Assembly: GCA_002684605.1 (NCBI GenBank)
Contig: NYVM01000053.1
Coordinates: 13,465 to 22,388 of the forward strand
Source: Candidatus Pelagibacterales bacterium
GTDB lineage: Bacteria > Pseudomonadota > Alphaproteobacteria > TMED109
Reading direction: 5' to 3'
Length of the DNA stretch: 8,924 bases
This document shows, one piece after another, positions 1 through 7,640 of the stretch (within the stretch, counting starts at the first letter, position 1; every line of letters begins with the position of its first letter). The notes below the pieces were generated by a model, which made no database searches, was not told the origin of the DNA, and worked only from the letters and a program-made list of their open reading frames with translations. Position numbers and translations under genes: made by a program.

Positions 1-102
1 TCTACTACAATTGAAGTAGGAGACAGAGTAATAGTATTTGCTAAACATGATTTTATTACAGAGGTAGAAAAAATATTCTCTGTTGGTATTGGTTTTTATT
101 AA
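1..102 (+). CDS. trkA: TrkA-like K+ uptake regulator, C-terminal end (partial)
   Basis: Frame 1 is open from the left edge to a TAA at 100-102 and gives 34 residues, including EVGDRVIVFA and the ending VEKIFSVGIGFY. This matches the end of the second RCK_C (TrkA_C) domain of TrkA, the cytosolic NAD(H)-binding subunit that gates the TrkH potassium channel. The start, both NAD-binding domains and the first RCK_C domain lie outside the window. trkH begins 22 bases later on the same strand, which fits a trkA-trkH operon. The assignment rests on a short C-terminal match plus this neighbour, so the family is likely, but nothing can be said about the rest of the protein. Confidence 0.8.
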   Translation, partial: STTIEVGDRVIVFAKHDFITEVEKIFSVGIGFY

Positions 103-113
103 TATAAATCCTC

Positions 114-118
114 AGGGA
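114..118 (+). promoter_or_regulatory. Ribosome binding site for trkH, deciding a TTG start
   Basis: AGGGA at 114-118 lies six bases before the TTG at 125. An in-frame TAA at 119-121 rules out any start further upstream, and the first in-frame ATG is 16 codons downstream, inside the first membrane helix. The TTG is therefore the best start. Confidence 0.65.
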
Positions 119-124
119 TAAAGT

Positions 125-1528
125 TTGAAAATTCAACAGACATATAGTTTTATACTTATATTACAAATATTTATGAGTTTTTCTGCATTTGTAGCTATAG
201 TATGGTCACTATTAATAGGTTGTAGCTACATTCCATTTTTACTATTACTATTAATATCTGTTTTTATCTTTGTTTCTATTTATATATTAAATAATGAATT
301 TAAAATTATAGAATTAGATAAAAAATCTTGTGTATTATCTATATTCATAACTTGGATATTATTAATATTAATGGGCGCTATTCCATTCTATATTATATTT
401 CCTAAAGAAAATATAAGAGATATTATTTTTCTATCAGTGTCACTCTCATCTACCAGTGGTATATGGACAGAAATTAATACTATAAATAATCCAGAATTTT
501 TAATATGGCAGGCAATTTTACAATGGTTAGGTGGATTATGTACTGTTCTTGTAGGTAGTTTTTTTGTGGAAATGGTATTAAGAAAGAGAAATATCATAAA
601 CGACTATTTTTCTATTGAAAATATTAAAATAATTTTTTATTTATTTCTTTCTTTTACTATAATTTTTATTTTATTATTTAAATTATTTTCTAATAGTTGG
701 TCTAATTCTATTCAGCTATCCATGGCGCTAATATCTACAAGTAATGCTTATCTTTCTAATGGAGATATTATAGTAGAATCAAATATTATAACAAAAATTA
801 TTATGCTTTTTGCAATGATTGTAGGTTCTTTATCAATTAGTTTACATTATAGGTCTTTTACTCAAGGAGTGTTATCTTACTTTAGAAACAAAAGGTTCAA
901 ATTGGCTTTTATATTAATATTAAGTATTACTTTATTTATTACTATGGTCACTTTTAACGACATAAAAATTCCCTTTTATGAAAAATATATTGATGTTTGT
1001 TTTTTAATTATATCATTTATATCTACTACTGGATTGATTCCTCATAATTTATATCAATATGGGGCGCTAGCTAACTTATTGTTAATTTTATCTTTATTAT
1101 GCCTCATAGGTGGGTCTGTAAGCTCTACTACAGGTGGTATAAAGCCAACTAGAATTTTATATATCTATAAATATATTTCTATAGAGTTATTTAGATTAGG
1201 AAATCCTAGAAAAATTAAAGCTAAAGAAAAAATTAACTCTATAGATGAAATTTCTCAAATATTAATTTTTACTATACTTTATTTAGCACTAATTCCAATT
1301 TTAGCTTCATTAATTTCAATATTTAATATTAATTTTGAAGAAGCATTTTTAATAGTAATTTCAGCACTTTCTAATACTGGCATTGGCCTATTAGAAATAG
1401 CAAATATTAATTATTATCCCAAAACATTTATCGAAGTAATTTTATTATCTATAATATTATTATTTGGAAGGATTGAAATATTTATAACAATGATTTTAAT
1501 ATCAAGTATTTTTTGGAAAAAACTATGA
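125..1528 (+). CDS. trkH: TrkH family potassium uptake protein (membrane subunit)
   Basis: This is the potassium-translocating subunit of the Trk system, an inner-membrane channel-like protein that works with TrkA. At 467 residues it is close to the usual family length of about 480. It is very hydrophobic throughout and shows the four-fold repeat of membrane-pore-membrane units. The filter loops are STSG (109-112), STSN (204-207), STTG (300-303) and SNTG (416-419). Other family marks are QWLGG (133-137), the gating-loop segment GGSVSSTTGGIKPTR (329-343) and GRIEIF near the C-terminus (448-453) with the conserved arginine. The odd point is the second loop, where asparagine 207 stands in place of the expected filter glycine. 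The start is TTG at 125. The gene lies between trkA and hflX (19-base gap) and was probably transcribed with both. Confidence 0.93.
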   Translation: MKIQQTYSFILILQIFMSFSAFVAIVWSLLIGCSYIPFLLLLLISVFIFVSIYILNNEFKIIELDKKSCVLSIFITWILLILMGAIPFYIIFPKENIRDIIFLSVSLSSTSGIWTEINTINNPEFLIWQAILQWLGGLCTVLVGSFFVEMVLRKRNIINDYFSIENIKIIFYLFLSFTIIFILLFKLFSNSWSNSIQLSMALISTSNAYLSNGDIIVESNIITKIIMLFAMIVGSLSISLHYRSFTQGVLSYFRNKRFKLAFILILSITLFITMVTFNDIKIPFYEKYIDVCFLIISFISTTGLIPHNLYQYGALANLLLILSLLCLIGGSVSSTTGGIKPTRILYIYKYISIELFRLGNPRKIKAKEKINSIDEISQILIFTILYLALIPILASLISIFNINFEEAFLIVISALSNTGIGLLEIANINYYPKTFIEVILLSIILLFGRIEIFITMILISSIFWKKL

Positions 1529-1529
1529 T

Positions 1530-1544
1530 GTTAATGTTATTAAC
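1530..1544 (+). repeat. Short perfect inverted repeat before hflX
   Basis: GTTAAT (1530-1535) and ATTAAC (1539-1544) form a perfect 6-base dyad around GTT. It fills most of the 19-base gap between trkH and hflX and ends three bases before the hflX ATG. No Shine-Dalgarno sequence is visible in the gap. In DNA this AT-rich the dyad may be chance; a role in hflX translation is only a possibility. Confidence 0.3.
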
Positions 1545-1547
1545 ATA

Positions 1548-2663
1548 ATGAACAGTTGTTGGCTAATTCAACCTAACCTTATAAAGGATAGGTTAGTTAG
1601 GAGAAGCTCTGAATCTGCTTTAATAGAACTTAAATCTTTGGCAAGAGCTATAAATTTAAAACTTTTATATTTCGATGTATTAAGGGTAAAAAATATCAAA
1701 TCAGGAACATTTTTTGGTACAGGTAAAATTAATGATATTAAAAGTAAATTAAAACAAGATAATAATGAAAAATGTATAATTATCATAAATACTTCTCTTA
1801 GCCCAATTCAACAAAGAAACCTTGAAAAACTTTGGAACACAAAAGTTCTGGATAGAACAGCATTGATATTAGAAATTTTTGGAGCAAGAGCTGTAACTAA
1901 AGAAGGTTCTTTGCAAGTTGAATTGGCACATATTACATGGCAAAAAACAAGATTAGTTAGATCATGGACCCATTTAGAAAGACAAAGAGGAGGAAGAGGC
2001 TTTTTAGGAGGTCCAGGAGAATTACAAATTGAGTTAGATAGAAGACATATAACTAGTAGAATTAAAAAAATAAAAATAGAATTAACTAAAATTAAAAAAA
2101 CGAGAGAATTACAAAGAGCTAAAAGACAGAAATTATATCCTTTGGTATCACTAATTGGTTATACAAATTCTGGCAAATCTACATTATTTAACAAGATAAC
2201 TGGATCTGATGAGTTTGTAAAAAATATGCTTTTTGCTACACTTGACCCAAAACATAGAAAAGTTAGTATTTTTAATAATATTGATTTTATACTATCCGAT
2301 ACAGTAGGTTTTGTTAGTGATCTGCCAACTGAGCTAATAGAATCCTTTAAAGCTACATTAGATGAGGTGATTTATGCGGATATAATTATTCATGTTCGGG
2401 ACATTTCGCATAAAGATTATAATGTACAAAATGTAGATGTTTTAGAAATAGTGAGTGATATATTTGGTTATGATAAAAAACAAATACCTAATAATCTCAT
2501 AGAAGTAATTAATAAAATAGATAAAATCGATGATAAGAATGATTATAGAAACACAAATAATAAGATATATATTTCAGCGCAAACAGGTGAAGGCATAGAT
2601 AGTTTAATAAAATTAATAAACAAACGTATTAATATTAATCATAATAAAAAAAAATATTATTAA
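1548..2663 (+). CDS. hflX: GTPase HflX, short form
   Basis: HflX is a ribosome-binding GTPase that splits stalled or stress-damaged 70S ribosomes. The N-terminal HflX domain contains the GTGK segment (57-60) and the glycine-rich GGPGELQIELDRR (154-166), followed by a basic helical linker (about 170-196). The G domain is complete: G1 GYTNSGKST (204-212), FATLDP at G2 (229-234), G3 DTVGF (251-255), G4 NKID (322-325) and G5 SAQTG (343-347). At 371 residues it is much shorter than E. coli HflX (about 426). It stops some 25 residues after G5, so the usual C-terminal domain is absent. The tail is lysine- and asparagine-rich. The ATG at 1548 has no clear Shine-Dalgarno sequence. Many alphaproteobacteria have hfq directly before hflX; here trkH takes that place. 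No terminator is evident after the gene. Confidence 0.93.
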   Translation: MNSCWLIQPNLIKDRLVRRSSESALIELKSLARAINLKLLYFDVLRVKNIKSGTFFGTGKINDIKSKLKQDNNEKCIIIINTSLSPIQQRNLEKLWNTKVLDRTALILEIFGARAVTKEGSLQVELAHITWQKTRLVRSWTHLERQRGGRGFLGGPGELQIELDRRHITSRIKKIKIELTKIKKTRELQRAKRQKLYPLVSLIGYTNSGKSTLFNKITGSDEFVKNMLFATLDPKHRKVSIFNNIDFILSDTVGFVSDLPTELIESFKATLDEVIYADIIIHVRDISHKDYNVQNVDVLEIVSDIFGYDKKQIPNNLIEVINKIDKIDDKNDYRNTNNKIYISAQTGEGIDSLIKLINKRININHNKKKYY

Positions 2664-2670
2664 TATACTC

Positions 2671-2701
2671 TTGACATTTTTACTTCTAAATCACACATAC
2701 T
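2671..2701 (+). promoter_or_regulatory. Probable groESL promoter
   Basis: A perfect TTGACA (2671-2676) is followed after 19 bases by CATACT (2696-2701), a fair -10 element for a housekeeping sigma factor. The preceding C makes CTTGACA, so a heat-shock sigma (RpoH) reading of the -35 is also possible. The site lies just upstream of the CIRCE operator, as expected for an HrcA-controlled chaperone promoter. The -35 is convincing; the spacing and -10 are less so. Confidence 0.55.
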
Positions 2702-2712
2702 AAATAGCAAGT

Positions 2713-2739
2713 ATAGCAGTCTGATTAATAGAGTGCTAA
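2713..2739 (+). promoter_or_regulatory. CIRCE operator (HrcA binding site)
   Basis: The right arm GAGTGCTAA (2731-2739) is a perfect match to the CIRCE consensus. The left arm ATAGCAGTC (2713-2721) matches TTAGCACTC at 7 of 9 positions, and the spacer is exactly 9 bases (2722-2730). CIRCE is bound by the repressor HrcA, which is released on heat shock. Its position between the TTGACA promoter and the groES ribosome binding site is the classic one. The genome should therefore encode hrcA elsewhere. Confidence 0.88.
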
Positions 2740-2765
2740 TATACATTAATTATAACAATAATATT

Positions 2766-2769
2766 AGGA
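2766..2769 (+). promoter_or_regulatory. Ribosome binding site deciding the groES start
   Basis: AGGA (2766-2769) lies eight bases before the ATG at 2778. An in-frame ATG at 2733 would add 15 residues with no GroES similarity and would start inside the CIRCE right arm, so 2778 is the better start. Confidence 0.7.
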
Positions 2770-2777
2770 TATATGAT

Positions 2778-3065
2778 ATGCAATTTAGACCCCTTCATGA
2801 TCGTGTTTTAGTAAAACGCATGGATAGCGAAGAAAAAACTTCTGGTGGAATTATTATTCCAGATTCAGCCCAAGAAAAACCAATGGAAGCAAAAGTTATA
2901 GCAGTAGGAACGGGTTCACGTTCTGAAGATGGCAAAATATCTCCATTAGATGTTAAAAAAGGAGATATTGTTCTTATCGGAAAGTGGTCTGGTACAGAAC
3001 TTAAAATCGGTTCTGATGATTTAGTAATCGTTAAAGAGTCAGATATTATGGGAATAATGGGTTAA
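2778..3065 (+). CDS. groES: Co-chaperonin GroES (10 kDa chaperonin)
   Basis: GroES forms the heptameric lid of the GroEL folding chamber in the cytoplasm. From the ATG at 2778 the protein has 95 residues, the normal length, and begins [14 protein letters not shown] as in most GroES proteins. The mobile loop that contacts GroEL is [18 protein letters not shown], followed by the beta-barrel core with [23 protein letters not shown] and the C-terminal ESDIMGI. All expected parts are present. It is the first gene of a two-gene operon with groEL (29-base gap) under a CIRCE-controlled promoter, so heat induction through HrcA is expected. Confidence 0.97.
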   Translation: MQFRPLHDRVLVKRMDSEEKTSGGIIIPDSAQEKPMEAKVIAVGTGSRSEDGKISPLDVKKGDIVLIGKWSGTELKIGSDDLVIVKESDIMGIMG

Positions 3066-3082
3066 TTTATAAATAAAATTAA

Positions 3083-4762
<1,680 letters not shown>

Positions 4763-4800
4763 TTGCTGCTTATTAATCTATTTTATTTATTTAAATAGTA

Positions 4801-4838
4801 AAAAGAGCTATCTTAGTATAGGATGGCTCTTTTTTTTT
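4801..4838 (+). terminator. Rho-independent terminator of groESL
   Basis: AAAAGAGCTATC (4801-4812) pairs with GATGGCTCTTTT (4822-4833) over 12 base pairs with one G-U wobble and a 9-base loop. An uninterrupted T run continues to 4838. It lies 38 bases after the groEL stop and separates the chaperonin operon from the oxidoreductase gene. Confidence 0.92.
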
Positions 4839-4858
4839 ATAAATTGTAAGGAATAAAC

Positions 4859-5726
4859 ATGAATAGCAAAAAGGTTGCATTTTTAGGTCTTGGAGTTATG
4901 GGATATCCTATGGCAGGGCATTTATCTAAGGCTGGTTATGATGTTACAGTATATAATAGAACAGAATTAAAATCAGATACTTGGTTAAAAGAATATAAAG
5001 GAAAAAAGGCTAGTAAACCATCTGAAGCAGTTAAGGGAGCTAAGGCTGTATTTGCATGTGTTGGTAATGATAAAGATATTAAAGAAGTCTGTGTAGGTAG
5101 TAATGGAGCATTTTCAGAAATGGAAAAAGGTTCTATTTTTATTGATAATACAACAGCTTCAGCAAATATAGCGAGGGAGCTTAATGCTGAAGCAAAGAAA
5201 TATAATATATCCATTTTTAGATGCTCCTGTATCGGGTGGAGAGGCAGGTGCAATAAATGGTTCTCTAACGGTAATGGTTGGAGGTAATATAAATGTATTT
5301 GACGAAGCAAAACCCTATATTGAATCTTTTTCTCAAGCGGTAACTTTAATGGGAGAGAATGGAGCTGGACAATTAACTAAGATGGTTAATCAAATTTGTA
5401 TTGCAGGTTTACTACAGGGACTTTCAGAAGGAATAAAGTTTGGAATGTTGTCAGGGCTAGATATTACTAAGGTTGTAGAAGTTATATCAAAAGGAGCTGC
5501 AGGTTCTTGGCAAATGCAAAATAGAGCTGAAACAATGTCTAAAGGCGAATTTGATTTTGGTTTTGCAGTAGAGTTAATGCATAAGGATTTACAAATTTGT
5601 ATAAATGAATCTAAAAAAAATGGTGCAAATATACCAATAACAAATATCATCGATAACTTTTATAAAGACTTAATAGAAAATGGTAATGGTAGGAAAGACA
5701 CTTCATCATTAATAAAGCTACTATAG
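4859..5726 (+). pseudogene. NAD(P)-dependent 3-hydroxyisobutyrate dehydrogenase-family oxidoreductase, frameshifted
   Basis: The gene is split over two frames: 4859-5287 carries the N-terminal half and the frame ending at 5726 the rest. Removing one base near 5210-5218 restores a 288-residue protein of normal family length. The N-terminal Rossmann domain shows GLGVMGYPMAGHL (10-22); YNRT (32-35) with arginine after strand 2 suggests NADP(H) use, as in glyoxylate/succinic semialdehyde reductases. After repair come DAPVSGG (121-127), the substrate-binding motif, GAGQLTKMVNQ with the catalytic lysine (about 174), and the all-helical C-terminal domain. The family oxidises or reduces beta-hydroxyacids; the substrate is not readable here. 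AAGGA (4848-4852) precedes the ATG by six bases. No other stop or indel is present, so this is a very recent mutation or a sequencing error. No clear promoter is seen after the groEL terminator. Its 3' end overlaps mazG by six bases. Confidence 0.85.
5210..5220 (+). other. Frameshift site in the oxidoreductase gene
   Basis: The N-terminal frame reads TCC ATT TTT AGA and leaves the family alignment, while the frame one base later reads CCA TTT TTA GAT, giving PFLDAPVSGG. Deleting one T from the T5 run (5214-5218) yields NISILDAPVSGG; deleting the T at 5210 yields NIPFLDAPVSGG. Both are acceptable, so a one-base insertion is the simplest explanation. The homopolymer makes slippage or a sequencing error plausible. 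Confidence 0.85.
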
Positions 5727-5732
5727 CTTTTT
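5714..5732. terminator. Possible hairpin terminator over two convergent stop codons
   Basis: AAAGCTA (5714-5720) and TAGCTTT (5724-5730) form a perfect 7-base stem around a CTA loop, followed on the + strand by TT, an AA and five more T. The + strand stop TAG (5724-5726) opens the right arm, and the loop CTA is the TAG stop of mazG on the other strand. The stem has only two G-C pairs, so it is weak. It is the only candidate terminator where the two blocks converge. Confidence 0.4.
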
Positions 5733-6497
5733 AATTTTTCTCCAATTTTTATCTTTATTTTTTGAAGTACTTTTGATAAAATTTTGTTTGGTGTCATATT
5801 GTTCTAGCATTAATTTAAACCTATTTATAAATTTTTTATTTGCTTTTATTAATGCAATTTCAGGGTTAACATCTAAGTGCCTAGACAAACTTACAACAGA
5901 AAAAAGTAAATCACCTATTTCTTCTTCAATTTTTAATTGATCAATATTTGGTCTTTCTTTTTCTTCAATTACTTCGTTTAGCTCTTCTTTAACTTTATTT
6001 AATGGGCCTGTATAATTATCCCAATCAAAACACATTTCTTTGCTAATATTGCTGATTTCCAAGGCCTGCAGTAAAGAGCTATAAGACTTATTTATAGCAT
6101 AAAAGGGGTTTTCATTCTTTTTTTCCTTACCTTCTTTTATTTTAATGCTATTCCATTGATCATTTAATTCTTTATCTGTTAATATTTTTTTATTTTTAAA
6201 TACATGTGGATGTCTTCTTATTATTTTTTTACACAATGTATTAACTATATCTTGAAAACTGAAGTCTTTTTCGTCTTCTTTTATTTTAGAGTGTAATAAT
6301 ATTTGTAGAAGTAAATCTCCTAATTCTTCCTTTATATTTTCGCTATCTTTGTTTTTTATAGCTTCTACTACTTCATAGGCTTCTTCTATTAGGTAGGGTA
6401 AGAGGGATGAATGTGTTTGTTTATTATTCCAAGTGCACCCGACCTCAGGATCTTTTAATGTTTTGATTATTTCTTCTATTTTATCCATATTTATCAT
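5721..6497 (-). CDS. mazG: Nucleoside triphosphate pyrophosphohydrolase MazG
   Basis: MazG hydrolyses NTPs and dNTPs to monophosphate and pyrophosphate, clearing damaged nucleotides and, in some bacteria, lowering ppGpp. The 258 residues contain two MazG domains. The first has DPEVGCTWNNKQTHSSL (16-32), the metal-binding EEAYE (38-42) and EELGD (57-61), then RRHPHVF (94-100). The second has FDWDN (157-161), EELNEVIEE (171-179) and EEEIGD (191-196). Both EExxE and ExxD pairs are intact. The ATG at 6497 is preferred over that at 6488 because TAGGA (AGGA at 6504-6507 on the complement) is six bases before it. The gene follows a small membrane protein gene after 76 bases and converges with the oxidoreductase gene, overlapping it by six bases. 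In many alphaproteobacteria mazG lies next to hflX; here it is about 3 kb away and inverted. Confidence 0.95.
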   Translation of the reverse strand: MINMDKIEEIIKTLKDPEVGCTWNNKQTHSSLLPYLIEEAYEVVEAIKNKDSENIKEELGDLLLQILLHSKIKEDEKDFSFQDIVNTLCKKIIRRHPHVFKNKKILTDKELNDQWNSIKIKEGKEKKNENPFYAINKSYSSLLQALEISNISKEMCFDWDNYTGPLNKVKEELNEVIEEKERPNIDQLKIEEEIGDLLFSVVSLSRHLDVNPEIALIKANKKFINRFKLMLEQYDTKQNFIKSTSKNKDKNWRKIKKL

Positions 6498-6573
6498 TTA
6501 TCATCCTAGGCGCATAATGTATATTATCAGAAATAATATGAATTAAACTGATAACTATTAATAAGTATTACAT
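6498..6573 (-). other. Intergenic spacer before mazG with a 7-base dyad
   Basis: TTATCAG (6524-6530) and CTGATAA (6548-6554) are perfect inverted copies separated by 17 AT-rich bases. Neither strand has a T run at the expected place, so it does not look like a terminator; an operator or a chance dyad is possible. AT-rich hexamers that could serve as a -10 are present, but I cannot pick a convincing mazG promoter. Confidence 0.35.
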
Positions 6574-6873
6574 TTAAAGCATTGTTTTAATTAGTTTAAA
6601 TATATTATAAAACATGAGCCCTAAAATAAGCATAAATACTATACAGACAAAAACAAGTGATATAGTTTGAATAGAGGAAAAGCTTTCACCAAAGGATTTA
6701 TATATATTAAGTCGTATAAAACCCAATACAAATCCAGATACAGTAAGATATAGTAATTTTTTATAAAATGATGTGGCTAAAATATTAGAGCCTATGATAG
6801 ATGCCAATATCCATAGAATTGGATCTTTAATAGTTCCTAAAATTAATAGTAATAGAAAATCTGTAGTCATCAT
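6574..6873 (-). CDS. Small membrane protein of unknown function
   Basis: I do not recognise a family for this 99-residue protein. It is strongly hydrophobic, with three likely membrane helices at about 17-34, 38-55 and 68-93 and a hydrophobic stretch at 6-13. A short polar segment with lysine, glutamate and serines (59-69) separates the last two helices. There is no signal-peptide cleavage site or known catalytic motif. Its ATG overlaps the TGA of the upstream MBL-fold gene in an ATGA junction, so it is probably translated by coupling; a second ATG directly follows. It has no good Shine-Dalgarno sequence of its own. The tight fit into the metG-tatD-MBL operon and its length without interruption favour a real gene. 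A role linked to its neighbours is possible but cannot be shown. Confidence 0.7.
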   Translation of the reverse strand: MMTTDFLLLLILGTIKDPILWILASIIGSNILATSFYKKLLYLTVSGFVLGFIRLNIYKSFGESFSSIQTISLVFVCIVFMLILGLMFYNIFKLIKTML

Positions 6874-7640
6874 ACTCTTATTACCATCCCATCTATGCCA
6901 GGCTCAACATTTTGAGGACATTTACTATTTAATTCATTATAATCGAGCCAATGACCCATATGTGTTAAAATAGCTTTTTTAGGTTTTAGTTTGTTAATCC
7001 ATGACATGGTTTGATCAAAGTGTGAATGACTATAATGAGGCTCATATCTAACACAGTCTACTATCCATAAGTCTAGATTTTCCAATTTTTTCATAGATTC
7101 ATCGGGTAAATTATTAACATCTGTTGAATAAGCTATATTATCAAACCTATACCCTAGGCTAAATCCTTTGCCATGAATTTGTTTGATAGCTTCAACATTA
7201 ATACCTTGTATTGTATTGTTACCTATAGCAATAGTATTTGCTGCCAAGCTTGGCACAGCCGAACCATATTTATTTTCAAAAGCATAATCAAATCTACGCG
7301 TAATTTGATCTATTGTGTATTGATCAGAATATATTGGAAGTGGTTTATTATCTTTTCTTTGCCAGCAGAATGCGCGTAAGTCATCTATGCCATGTACATG
7401 GTCAGCATGCGAATGAGTATATAATACTGCATCAACGTATTTAATATTAGCATCGATCATTTGCATGCGTAAATCAGGACTTGTATCAACTAAAAAAGTT
7501 TTATTATTTTTTTTTACTAATATAGAAACTCTTCTTCTTTTATTTCTGCTATCATTAGGATTACATGGACCCCATATGTTTCCAATTAATGGAACTCCCC
7601 CTGAAGAACCACAACCTAATATGGTTACTTCTATAGTCAT
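6870..7640 (-). CDS. MBL-fold metallo-hydrolase, PhnP-like
   Basis: This is a metallo-beta-lactamase fold hydrolase of the group that includes PhnP cyclic phosphodiesterase. The 256 residues begin with TILGCGSSGGVP (6-17), then VDTSPD (51-56) and the metal-binding THSHADH (75-81), with further likely ligands H155 in KQIHGK, D174 in YSTDVNNLP, and the C-terminal THMGH (226-230). All ligands of a two-metal site appear present. The real substrate is unknown; in alphaproteobacteria this protein usually sits after tatD, outside phosphonate operons, so a phosphonate role should not be assumed. The ATG overlaps the tatD TGA (ATGA), with TAAGG seven bases upstream inside tatD. The gene in turn overlaps the start of the small membrane protein gene. 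Confidence 0.9.
   Translation of the reverse strand: MTIEVTILGCGSSGGVPLIGNIWGPCNPNDSRNKRRRVSILVKKNNKTFLVDTSPDLRMQMIDANIKYVDAVLYTHSHADHVHGIDDLRAFCWQRKDNKPLPIYSDQYTIDQITRRFDYAFENKYGSAVPSLAANTIAIGNNTIQGINVEAIKQIHGKGFSLGYRFDNIAYSTDVNNLPDESMKKLENLDLWIVDCVRYEPHYSHSHFDQTMSWINKLKPKKAILTHMGHWLDYNELNSKCPQNVEPGIDGMVIRV

Noticed and set aside
1526..1528. TGA read as tryptophan, as in some reduced genomes.
   Set aside because: TGA ends trkH, tatD and the MBL gene at the expected family lengths, and tryptophan positions use TGG.
2628..2665. AT-only inverted repeats at the end of hflX as a terminator.
   Set aside because: The pairing is imperfect, contains no G-C pairs and has no T run after it; such matches are expected by chance in this composition.
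2733..2777. A 15-residue N-terminal extension of GroES from an upstream ATG.
   Set aside because: It has no GroES similarity, overlaps the CIRCE right arm, and the ATG at 2778 has its own Shine-Dalgarno site and gives the standard 95-residue protein.
5184..5210. ATG at 5184 as an independent start for a separate C-terminal protein.
   Set aside because: The first residues before the PFLDAPVSGG segment do not match the family, there is no Shine-Dalgarno site, and the segment is better explained as the second half of one frameshifted gene.
4936..5310. A 124-codon minus-strand frame opposite the oxidoreductase gene.
   Set aside because: It is a shadow of the coding strand with no recognisable motif, and the + strand protein matches its family on both sides of the frameshift.
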